In this document: positions 53,067-62,563 of the stretch, in pieces
Numbering within the stretch: the stretch's first letter is position 1
Layout of the letters: each line of letters starts with the position of its first letter
Assembly: GCF_963678975.1 (NCBI RefSeq)
Contig: NC_089281.1
Span: forward strand, 27,983,151 to 28,047,150
DNA: 64,000 bases
Source of the DNA: Dysidea avara
Taxonomy: Eukaryota; Porifera; Demospongiae; Dictyoceratida; Dysideidae
Direction: 5' to 3'
The notes under the pieces: model-generated
What the model was told of the DNA's origin: nothing
Databases searched by the model: none
Seen by the model: the letters and a program-made list of their open reading frames with translations, nothing else
Program-made: the position numbers and the translations under genes

Positions 53067-53422
53067 GCACTTGTCAATTTCATGCCCCACCCCAGGTGGG
53101 GATTTGACATTGCTTCTTGTCCCCACCCCTGGGGCAATTGACAGTTGTCCAATTCACTGACCGATTTTTGGTAGTTGCATTTCTAAATAATAAAATTGCA
53201 CTTGCTATAATTTTACTATAGCTACAGGGCAGGTTTATTACTAGTCGCATGCATGAAATATGCGCTTAGTCATCCTTGAGGTGTTGTCAAATCCCCTACT
53301 ATGGGGGTGGGGGATTTGACAGCCGATTTTGCCCCAGTAGTGGGGAATTTGACACCATGATTTGTCAAATCCCCTGCATTCCCCCATCCTCCCCGGGGGT
53401 GGGGGATGAAATTGACAAGTGC
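53067..53422. repeat. Foldback MITE with C/G-rich arms
   Basis: GCACTTGTCAATTTCATGCC at the left, complement of the same at the right (GATGAAATTGACAAGTGC). Inside are repeated GATTTGAC and CCCCACCCC blocks. It interrupts the open frame that reads inward from 53660. Confidence 0.75.
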
Positions 53423-53660
53423 ATAAACCCCTGCAAAAGCGCTTCCAAATATCAGGCAACTTGTGGAGTCTTTTACGGTGGAATTCACACCAGAGCTTCT
53501 CTTTCTTTGTGGAGGTGGACTTGTACTCCCTTAAATTTTCGAATATTTCCTTAAGTGACATCACTAGCTCTTCGCTGAATTCGTCAAAAGCGTCCATTGA
53601 AGCGTCTCCGTTCGTAATATGGTGCAAAATTGCTTCAACAAACTTTCTACCACTCTCCAT
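53423..53660 (-). CDS. Truncated open frame inside the transposon, possible N-terminus of its protein
   Basis: Starts MESGRKFVEAILHH 148 bp inside the right end of the 3.47-kb element and reads inward; the charged segment KLWCEFHRKRLHKLPDIWKR looks like real protein. After about 80 residues the frame runs into the foldback MITE at 53422, so what follows is repeat translation. Position and direction suit the first exon of a transposase or accessory protein. I do not recognise the family; a captured host exon is possible. Confidence 0.5.
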
Positions 53661-53861
53661 CCGGGAAGATCACAAAACCCACCTATAAAGCTACGGACAA
53701 TTCCACTCGCCATTACTAGCTACGGATGAAAGTTTACGTCATGCGAGACACGGATATGTTTGTGCGCGAGTCTCCGTTTCCAATCCCTGTTGGTATACTG
53801 TATCTATGATCACAGTACGGTCATGCGCGCGTGTTACATCACTGATCTCGGATGACCTCAC

Positions 53862-54005
53862 TGTGACGTATTCTAGTCAGCAGAACTATGGCCTCGCCTA
53901 TCTGGAATCATCTTCTGCTGTCCCGAAGACAGGTCTATGACGTATTCTGCAGCCTTTAGAACTATTTAAATCGAGGAGAAACCGGTGTTGCAGCAAGAGT
54001 TTGCA
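53862..54005 (+). promoter_or_regulatory. AS3MT-2 core promoter
   Basis: GTGACGTATTCTAGTCAGCAGA and CTATTTAAATCGAGGAGA match the blocks before AS3MT-1. TATTTAAA (53963-53970) is 36 bp upstream of the ATG, nearer than in AS3MT-1. A second TGACGTATTCTGCAG copy lies at 53938. The large transposon ends only 54 bp upstream of this block. Confidence 0.6.
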
Positions 54006-56834
54006 ATGGCGGATAGTTCGGAGAAGACACATCAGCAAGTACAAGAATATTACGGACAACGCGTGAAGAACGCCGACCAGTTACTGTGTACGGGTTGTAT
54101 CGTTACCAGTGGAGATGTGTCCGCAAAAGTGAAGGATGCGATCAAGAATGTCCACCCAGAGGTATTGTCCAAGTGAGTAAAGTTATATTTTATTAATTAT
54201 AGTAACCCACAATCGATATCACTTAGACCAAGCATAGATATACCCTAACAGTTTTTGGCACTGATAAATGGGTATGGTTGCATGTATGCAATCCTGATAA
54301 GTGGGGATGGCTCATAAAAGAAACTGGGTTGACTATGACACGTTAATACACTTCCACATTGTCAAACTAACCAATTCATTTCACACATGATCCACTCCGG
54401 GTCAGACACAGATAATCTTTAACGCTGTTTGACATTAACTATTCTCTAAATTATGAGACAAATGTTTCCTAAAACTGATATCAGTGTGTGCGTATTATAT
54501 GGTCAACAGTTTGAAGAATTGGCATTGTAGCAAAGAATGATATTGCCCTAGTACTACAGAGTCTATAATTTTAGCGACGTATATCAATTTTAAGCTCAGC
54601 AAGCAAAGTAGTTATACCATCATAGCTTACTGTCTCCAACGCACTGATCAATAACTGACATGCTGAAGTAATCTTTCAGTTAGTGTTGTTTTAGTAAAAC
54701 TAAATCCTATTTAGTGAGCATAAATTACTTTTAGTAACTCAAAACTAGAAGTTTTAATCCAAAACTAAAAATATTCAATTTCTAAACTAAACTTTGTTTA
54801 CTAAAACTAAAATTGCATTTAGCTATACACTAGAGATGCCACGACCAGGGGCGGATCCAGAGTTTGGAAAGGGGGGGGGTGCACTTGGCTGAAAAAGTTG
54901 AAGCCAAAAAAAAAAAGGTCACAGCAACAATGGCTGCTCTTTACCAAATGTATTCACTATAAATTCCTTATTGAGATCCTTATTCATAGCTTCATAGTGA
55001 AGCTACAGTGCCTCATGAACACCGTGACTGCTTTATTAGAGTGACTGCTCTATTAGAGTATCTTGGTCTTGTATGCAATTTTTATTGAAAGGGATGGGGG
55101 GGGGCACATGCCCCCTGGATCCACCACCGACAACATAGAAATATTTATGTCATATGTCACAGGTATTTATGTCACGATATATCATGTCACAACAAAACTT
55201 GCTTTAGAAAAAATCTAGCAAAACATGTTTCTCTTTGGTGAATTTCCGCAAAACTTCAAGAGTATAATGCAGGTAGTTTTTGTTCCCAATATTCAATTTG
55301 TACATTAAAGTAGCCAAGTTTGTGTGCTATTTCTCTGTCACGGCATAAATGGGCCATGACATACTATGTCATGGGATTTTGTGTCACGATTTGTCATATG
55401 TCATGACTATCATAGCATCCCTACTATACACTAGCCCATGCATTATGGTGGCACATAGAAAAACTCAATCTGGCAAATGATAACAACATTTTACCATATT
55501 TGTTTAACAGTTTACCATGCCAGTTTAGGCCAGTGTTGATTTAGCTACCAAAATTAAACACAGATACTATCTATACTTACAAGACTTGTAAGTATGCTAT
55601 AACAAAACTAAAGGTTTCATCTAAAGTTTACTAAAGCTAAACTAATAGTTTTTACAATAACTAAACTAAAATGAAATTCTCTACTAAAACAACACTACTT
55701 TTATGGAAATTGAGATTAACTATATGGTACTATATCTTACAATTGCAGAAATTGTTAAAAATATACACCTTAGTCACTGTAATGAGGTGGTCTTATTGTA
55801 AAGATGTTGCTCCAATTGATATTTCACTGTAACTTTGTGATGGCATGTAAAAAGGGTGCAGCCTTCAAAGCCTGGGTAAAAGAGTTGTGAAATCAAAGGT
55901 GCAATGATGCAATTTTAATAATGGCTCTGTGCATTATTTAAATTGACATCATTGTAACCATTTCTTGGCCACCATGCACCTTTTATTTCACAATTTTTTT
56001 CACCCAGGCTTTTAAAGGCAGCACCCTTTTTTACAGCATTGCATGGATTGTAGCTAACTACAACAATAAAAAACGGCCTTCATGCACACTACAACACACC
56101 TTGGTTTATTGTATTGGAGTGTATGAATAGTTTATCCCGTGCACATGAATATTTAGGTATTATGGTTGTGGACTGGTATTTCCTGAACAAGTGGAGGATT
56201 GTAGAATACTAGACTTGGGGTCTGGTGCTGGCAGAGATTGTTTTGTACTTAGTCAACTTGTTGGAGCTAACGGACATGTAACAGGAGTTGACATGACACA
56301 GGAACAGGTAATAGAATCAATGATAAACATCCTAACATAATCATAATATTGGCCCTGGTGTATTGTGTTTTATACCCTAACCCTGATCACAACACAGCAT
56401 TAGGGAGCAATAAGATATGTCATTCCTGTGTATCAGCTATTTGAACTATCTGGTGTTACAGTGTCCTGTTACTAGTATTATGTTCCTGTGTTACTAGCTG
56501 GATGTGGCCAACAAACATATCCAATACCACACTGAGAAGTTTGGCTACTCCAAGTCAAATGTTGACTTCAAGAAAGGCTTTATAGAGAATCTCAGTGATG
56601 CTGGTATTAGTGACAGCTCCTATGATATTGTGATGTGAGTAGTAGTGATGGTGTGTGCTCACTGGTGACATGTTATTGTTTGTGTAGTTCTAATTGTGTT
56701 GTGAACTTGGCTCATGATAAGTTGTCAGTTCTTAAGGGAGCCTACAATGTATTGAAAGTGAGTGAATGTGTTTGTTTGTGTGTGTGTTTGTGTGTTTATG
56801 CAGGTGTGTGTGTGTATGTGTGCACATGCGTATG

Positions 56835-56914
<80 letters not shown>

Positions 56915-58702
56915 ATGCATGCACATATAACAACCTACCCACCAATAGGATGGTGGGGAACTGTACTTCAGTGATGTATATGTTGACAGACCAGTACCCG
57001 ATGAACTGAGAAAGAACTCAGTACTATGGGGTAGGTATATATTGTGTTACTTCTTATGTTCAATAATGCCCATCCCATAGGTGAAGGTGTATCCGGAGCA
57101 TTACACTGGAAGGATTTAGTGAAGATAGCAGCTGAAGTTGGATTTGCTCCTCCAGTTGTTGTCAGTGCCAAAGCCATCGCAACATGTGGCAAGGGATTGG
57201 AAGCAGTAATTGGTACATATGGATTATTTTAATTTCGTTAGTCACCCCATATTACACAGATGCAGTAAAGTCTGATCCTGTTATTGGTAACAATCCAGAA
57301 CTGCTAGTAGTGCTAGGTTTGTTTGTATCCCAGTCTGAGAATAACAATCTTATTGTATTATTCTACCATCAATTAATGTGAACTAAGCACTAGCATTTAA
57401 TTTTGCCCATGCAGTGCTCAAAAACTCAATCCAATTATGCTTACAACTTATGTGTTATTTCCCATGTTTTGACCTTTCTGAATGAATAGTAATACTTCTG
57501 TTAGTCTTTCCAGACTCATGTCACATTTATTGTGCTATACGCAGAGTTGGGGGTAACTAGTTACTTTTGTAACTAAGTTACATAACTGATTACTTTTAAA
57601 GTAACTAGTAATATAACTAGTTACTTGCTTTGTAACTAGTAACTTGTAACTAGGAGTAATTGTCTGAAAAGTAACTAAGTTACGATAGTAACTAATTACA
57701 ATAGTTACATTGTAACAACTAATTATGCTTTAAAAGCAAGAGCACTTCAATTGTTGTGCCATATATGTTGCAGCCACATTAAGTAGACAAATTCTGTGTA
57801 CTGTTCTCTATGATTCAGCTTGAGTAACAGATGTAGCAATAGCCTGAAATAGCCACAGAATTGTTATTAAGTGCACATGTGTATTGCATCCCTTAATGAT
57901 GCATATCTGAGCAAAATTCATGTTACAAAAGCTAAAAATAAGTCATAATTTACACTACGAAAGTAACTAGTAACTAGAGTACTTAGTTAAGTAACTGTAA
58001 CTGTAACTAAATTATATGGGATAAAAGTAATATGTAACTAGTAACTAGTTACATTTCTGAAGTAACTACCCCAACTCTGGCTATACGACAGCTACTGTAC
58101 AAGGCTAAGTTCAAGTTGCTACCTAGTACTGTCTTCACAAGACAGGTTACAAATTGCCAATTGGAAAGGCTAAGACTGATTTACTCAGACTGTGTCACAT
58201 TTTATTTTTTCCATGCACTTGTGGATTTACAATGTTGCAGGGCAACTCAGCATTGCCTCAGTTACTTGTCGCTTATTCAAACTTCCCAAGACAGTGTCAA
58301 CTTCAGATACTCCAGTACAAGTGACCTATAAAGGTGATACACTAGCTGATGAAAAAAAGTGTAACATGAATTTGCGTACTATAGGTACAGTTGATGGTCA
58401 TGTTGAGCAATTCAAACTAAGTTATGATCTCTCCTTGCCAGTAAGTACATAGTAAAAAGTGAAACAAGTGTATCTATTTTCTTTAGAAATCCACACCTGT
58501 GGTATTGCCGCAGTCAGTAGTTGAGATGTTCACAAGTGGTAGATTGAAGCAACACTTTGACATCAGCCCAACCTCAGCAGAATCTCCTTTGACTTCTTAC
58601 AAGAGTCTTGACCAGTTTAACAGGGTGAACCCATTTGAGGTCATCTCAACACCTGCACCATCGACTAGTTCATGTTGCCAGGGAAACAGTTGTTGTAGTT
58701 AA
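54006..58702 (+). CDS. AS3MT: Arsenite methyltransferase 2 (lacks the Cys206 equivalent)
   Basis: Tandem paralogue of AS3MT-1 with ten exons of exactly the same lengths: 54006-54172, 56157-56307, 56498-56634, 56688-56757, 56949-57030, 57081-57212, 57260-57316, 58241-58333, 58385-58440, 58487-58702; 386 residues. The SAM-binding ILDLGSGAGRDCFVLSQLVG is intact. Conserved cysteines: LCTGCIV (Cys32), YYGCGL (Cys61), ISNCVV (Cys156) are kept, but the fourth position reads LWGEGVSGALHW, glycine instead of cysteine (human Cys206). The tail SCCQGNSCCS is kept. Frame and splice sites are intact, so it is probably expressed, but arsenic handling may be altered. Introns 1 and 7 are swollen by hAT MITEs; intron 4 has a GT microsatellite near its donor. 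An upstream in-frame GTG at 53985 is not needed as a start. Confidence 0.95.
54831..55423. mobile_element. hAT-like MITE (TAGRGATGC ends), nested
   Basis: Left TAGAGATGCCACGAC, right GTCATGACTATCATAGCATCCCTA; perfect 8-bp TSD CTATACAC at 54823-54830 and 55424-55431. TAGGGATGC ends are typical of one animal hAT group. Confidence 0.92.
54846..55125. mobile_element. hAT-like MITE (CAGGGGCGGATCC ends), innermost
   Basis: Left CAGGGGCGGATCCAGAG followed by a G run, right GGGGCACATGCCCCCTGGATCC. It sits 15 bp inside the TAGRGATGC element. It carries the dispersed motif doublet (55024-55070). The right boundary is uncertain by a few bases and the TSD is unclear. Confidence 0.75.
56837..56913. repeat. 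(GT)n microsatellite in AS3MT-2 intron 4
   Basis: A GT run following a GT-rich stretch that starts at the donor (AAA|gtgagtgaatgtgt). The paralogous AS3MT-1 intron has only a short GTGTGTGCGTGCGTGTGT version. Confidence 0.95.
57542..58079. mobile_element. hAT MITE with TAACTAGTTAC-rich arms (AS3MT-2 intron 7)
   Basis: 538 bp; left CAGAGTTGGGGGTAACTAGT, right AGTAACTACCCCAACTCTG; perfect 8-bp TSD GCTATACG at 57534-57541 and 58080-58087. It accounts for most of the length difference between intron 7 of AS3MT-2 (924 bp) and AS3MT-1 (54 bp), so the insertion follows the gene duplication. Confidence 0.95.
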
Positions 58703-60045
58703 TTCAGGTGCTTGTGTAACAGAGTGCATGGCACTAACCATAAACTTGATACGCTTGTAATAATAATTGCTTCTCCCACAATACGTATATGATATGTACA
58801 GTTTATTGTTCATAATGCTATTCTATGTGATATAGCTGGTAATTTGCGTATCCAGTGCTTAATTTATGACCACACTTATACACTGATTGTATTATTTCTT
58901 TTCCAAGACTTGCCACATTTTACCTAGTAAAGAAATTATGCCCCAGTATACACATTGCAGACATTTTATTCTCATATGTATATATATGGTCAACAGATAC
59001 TCAACAGACCACAAATATGTACTGTATCTGTATTCTCATGTGTTCTAAGAAAGTTGTAACAGCAACTAAATAACAGAACTCATCGCTACAATGAGCATAC
59101 CTGTAGCTGAAGGGAAGTGATCAGCTACGGATAGTCAGAGCCTAGCCACTATTGCAGCATTTTAATGTCACATGACCTTAGCTATAGTTAAAATCTTGCA
59201 CACTCAGTACAGGTAGAATTGTGAACAGAACTGCATGTTTTCATGGATCTAATCAATCATTTCATCTCAATTTGTAAATTTCTAGCAGCATGCATGTTTG
59301 CCCCGCCACTTTGCTAGGCTCCAAAGATCTGGGAGATTAGGACAGTAGTTAGTTTCAGGAAGATCATTATATTTGATGTTGTGCACTCACATGATTATCT
59401 TATAACATATAGTTAGCTCAGCAACTTCTGGCCTAGTCCAGTACAATAAAGAGGTATGAACACTGACTCCCATGTACATGTCTATTATATTTCATGTTAG
59501 TTCATTTCACAAGACGCACATGCGTGTCCTACATTATTTGTCCCACAAACAGTTGCCATTCACACATAGTAGTGGATGGGTTCTGCAACCAACAACTTCT
59601 GAGTCTTGTAGAAACTGTTGCTAATAGGAATGACTAGTAGAGAGTTCAGTGTGCAAGATCACACTATTTCAATATCATTAAAATCCGGCCTGAAGTTATC
59701 AACAGACACATGAATGCATGCATTATTGTAGCTGTAAACATCATGAGATTTGACATGCAGCAGTTGTTGTAGTGTGGAGTCTGCAGTGGACTTGACAGTG
59801 AGAATGCCTGCATATACTGGACATGTACCCAAAAAGTCCTATAAGTCTAGCTATACATAAACTAATTACAGTAGGCTGCACCACCTATGGCTGCACTGTG
59901 ACCTTTAAAATTGGTTGGTGACCAAGACCAGTACAAATGTAACACAGATATGGAGGCTATATAGTCTGTGTAGCTACATCACTACAATTATACGCATTAC
60001 ACAGATTCCAGTGTGTAGTTTAGTCTAGTTACTGTTCCTCCACAT
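58703..60045. other. Intergenic between AS3MT-2 and the AS3MT pseudogene
   Basis: AT-rich, no exon-like or repeat structure recognised. Confidence 0.6.
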
Positions 60046-60411
60046 TCTCATGGAGGTATTAATAGTTGTGTACTGAGCAAGTGGAGGATTGTAGCATACT
60101 ATAGACTTGGGGTCTGGTGCTGGCTAGGGATTGTTTTGTACTTAGTCAACTTGTTGGAGCTAATGGACATGTAACAGTAGTTCATATGACACAGGAACAG
60201 GCAATAGAATTAACAATAAACATCTTATGTGGTTTTGTGTTATATAACTACGTGGGCCTCCTCGCATACTGAACAACACTGATTAGGGACTTGAGATGTG
60301 AAGATATACATCGTGTCTGCATAATTCACACTGCAGTGCAGTGAACCTGGAAAGTTGTTAGTTCTCAAAGGAACACTGAAAGTGAGTGCAATGTGTGTTT
60401 GTTTGTGAGTG

Positions 60412-60416
<5 letters not shown>

Positions 60417-60483
<67 letters not shown>
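60417..60483. repeat. (GT)n microsatellite in AS3MT pseudogene intron 4
   Basis: Same intron position as the GT-rich tract in AS3MT-1 and AS3MT-2, starting shortly after the relic donor CTGAAA|gtgagtgca. Confidence 0.95.
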
Positions 60484-60487
<4 letters not shown>

Positions 60488-60806
60488 CGTGCGTGCGTTT
60501 GGGTGCGTGTATGTATGTGTGACGTACACACAATTAATTGCAACATACATACGTGCATACACACAAAGTTATATACCACCATGCAATAGGGTGGTGGTGA
60601 ACTGGTTCTACTGAAGTCTTACATTTGAATTGGTTTGTTGACAAACTGTACCTCTTGAACTCAAACTACAGCTAGGGTACATAGCTACTCAGTGCTCATA
60701 CATGTAGTCCTATGGAACATGCATGACACTGGCCTCAAATTAATATTTGTTGATGATGATGATCAGTAGCTAATTTCTAGGCCCTACCAGTTGTTGTCAG
60801 TGTCAA

Positions 60807-61326
60807 ACAGTATTGGGCCAGTTATCTTTTAAAAGTAACTAGTTACATATTACATATTACTTGCAACTGAACTATTTAGTTACAGTTACATATTACCCAT
60901 AAAAAAAGTAACTATAATAATATTACATATTATATTACTTTGTTTCCACAGCCTTAAGCTGTCACGTGTGAAACTACCACCTTATCACATGACATAATTG
61001 CGTTGTTGGACAATGTGCAAATCTTGGTTATGAGTAAGAAGCTGGTGAATAAACTTCATTCAGTAGGCTTCATTACTTCGTTGTGGTTAGCCATTACTCA
61101 GTAGATTACTAACGAGATTAGTAACTTCATTACTTATAGTAATAATATTATGTAATATTAGATTCATTACAGTAACTATATTACTTAGGTAATGTATTAC
61201 AATTTACAAGTAAAGTAACTTGAGTTATATTACCTGTTTTTATAGCGTATTTCGTTATATTACTTAGTTACCACAAGAGTAATAATATTACATAACGCGT
61301 TACATAAACGCGTTAGCCCAACACTG
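60807..61326. mobile_element. hAT MITE inserted in exon 6 of the AS3MT pseudogene
   Basis: About 520 bp; left CAGTATTGGGCCAGTTATC, right ACGCGTTAGCCCAACACTG; TAACTAGTTAC-type interior as in 57542-58079. Flanking AGTGTCAA (60799-60806) and AGTGCCAA (61327-61334) correspond to the single AGTGCCAA in exon 6 of AS3MT-2. Confidence 0.9.
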
Positions 61327-61883
61327 AGTGCCAAAGATACGACAGTAAAGGATTGTAAAACCATGGTAACTGCTGTGGACTACATATACCGTGTATTGTG
61401 ATATATACCGGCCATAAACGGCAAAATTAAGTCTTGTGGGATTAAAGTCAAGTCAGTTTATCTATTTTACATATTGGCTACATGCATGTAAATGCACAAA
61501 ACTTTTCATCATTTACTGCAAATAAACTTTATTACACAGAACAATGCAGAGCATGTTGAAATTGCATGACATACTTGTTTTATGTTGTTACATAATCAAG
61601 TTATGTTTATCACAGAGCAATACAATGCTGTCTCAGCACTTTCAAAGTTAGTAGTTGCATCAGGTAGCTATGAATTAAGTAAACCAGCTGGGAGTGTAGT
61701 CAATTGCAGATACTATATAATTACTATGAACATCAGTGCAGGAGCTGCTAAGCTAGGAGATCTCATAGTTCACACACAGTGAGAGACCTCGATCTTGACC
61801 AGTTCAGCAGGGTGAGAATTTGTTTAAGGTCATCTCAGCAACCGCATCAGCTTTTGTTGCCAGGACAGCAGTTGTTGTAGCTA

Positions 61884-62563
61884 ACAACAACTTTGAATAT
61901 CATGATGTAATGATACTCATTTAACACCTGTATGAACTCATAATTAACATTTTAAATACATGTAACAATTCAGTTATAAACCATTACACATGATCTCTTT
62001 TCCAAAGAATTATGAGGCTTTTTCCTGATAAAGTCAGCTTACTATTTATAAGACAATTACATCAATCCTCTTCAGAAGATTACATAAGGTGTGCCTATTA
62101 AGGAAGATAAGAATCTATTTATAGTCATAGATGGTCTATTTATAGATACGATACTAAAATGAATATGCCTTCTATAGAAATGATGATTACTCACATGCAT
62201 GTGTTGCAACAAATGCTCTTTGAATAAACAGGCCACCCAAGTGCACTTTCTCAACAGCTTTTCAATAGTCTTGATTCAAGACTATTGAAAAGCTATGCAA
62301 CTCTGTTGTTTCCATAGAGCTTTGACTAAATAGGCATCTTGAGTTACACAATTATCTTGCAAATAACATATATTGATTTTCAAATTCATGGACAAACCAC
62401 TTACAATTATATTAAAAAGGTTAAGTTACAGTACAGGTATTGATAATTATAATTACAAGTGAAATTTGGTATGACTATATATATATAATATAATTACATT
62501 GTAATTACACCAGTATAGTGTTGGGTCAGCAATTATATCATTAGTAACATGATAGTTTAATCC
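61884..62563. other. Intergenic, AS3MT pseudogene to DUSP 3' end
   Basis: Includes the perfect palindrome at 62256-62294 and otherwise nothing recognisable; part should be the DUSP 3'UTR. Confidence 0.6.
62256..62294. repeat. Perfect 39-bp palindrome
   Basis: AGCTTTTCAATAGTCTTGA and its exact complement separated by one T. It lies ~270 bp downstream of the DUSP stop codon and could form a hairpin in that transcript. Confidence 0.95.

Larger units (their letters stand above)
50339..53808. mobile_element. Larger CATAGATA-family element (3.47 kb) with nested insertions
   Basis: Ends CATAGATACAGTATACCAAC and GTTGGTATACTGTATCTATG are perfect inverse copies, continuing through GGGATTGGAAACGGA. 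Flanked by ATCACAG at 50332-50338 and 53809-53815. Contents left to right: ~0.5 kb unassigned, foldback MITE 50883-51275, LINE fragment, ~0.5 kb unassigned, foldback MITE 53067-53422, then an inward-reading open frame (53660 down) close to the right end. A 7-bp TSD with CA...TG ends would suit P-like, Dada-like or Mutator-like superfamilies; I cannot choose between them. Confidence 0.85.
54681..55697. mobile_element. Old hAT-like element hosting two nested MITEs (AS3MT-2 intron 1)
   Basis: Left TAGTGTTGTTTTAGTAAAAC, right CTACTAAAACAACACTA, with CTAAA-rich sub-terminal sequence on both sides. Related CTAAAACTA-rich sequence occurs at about 7200-7385. The flanks (CTTTCAGT, CTTTTATG) only partly match, so the insertion is old. 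Confidence 0.65.
60046..61883 (+). pseudogene. AS3MT pseudogene: Third, dead AS3MT copy
   Basis: Relics in AS3MT exon order: exon 2 at about 60070-60208 (GAGCAAGTGGAGGATTGTAG, then GACTTGGGGTCTGGTGCTGG, GTCAACTTGTTGGAGCTAA); exon 4 near 60345-60380 followed by a GT microsatellite; exon 5 near 60590-60665 (GGTGGTGGTGAACT, TTGACAAACTGTACCTC); a piece of exon 6 (CAGTTGTTGTCAGTGTC) near 60788 interrupted by a MITE and resuming as AGTGCCAAAG at 61327; exon 10 near 61790-61883 (TCTTGACCAGTTCAGCAGGG, GACAGCAGTTGTTGTAG). Exons 1, 3 and 7 are not seen. Stops and frame changes exist even in exon 2 (an extra TA and a TAG), so it is not functional. Confidence 0.9.

Noticed and set aside
53241-53422. Extension of the MESGRK frame (proline-, glycine-rich segment)
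   Set aside because: This part is translation of the C/G-rich foldback MITE, not protein-coding sequence of the element.
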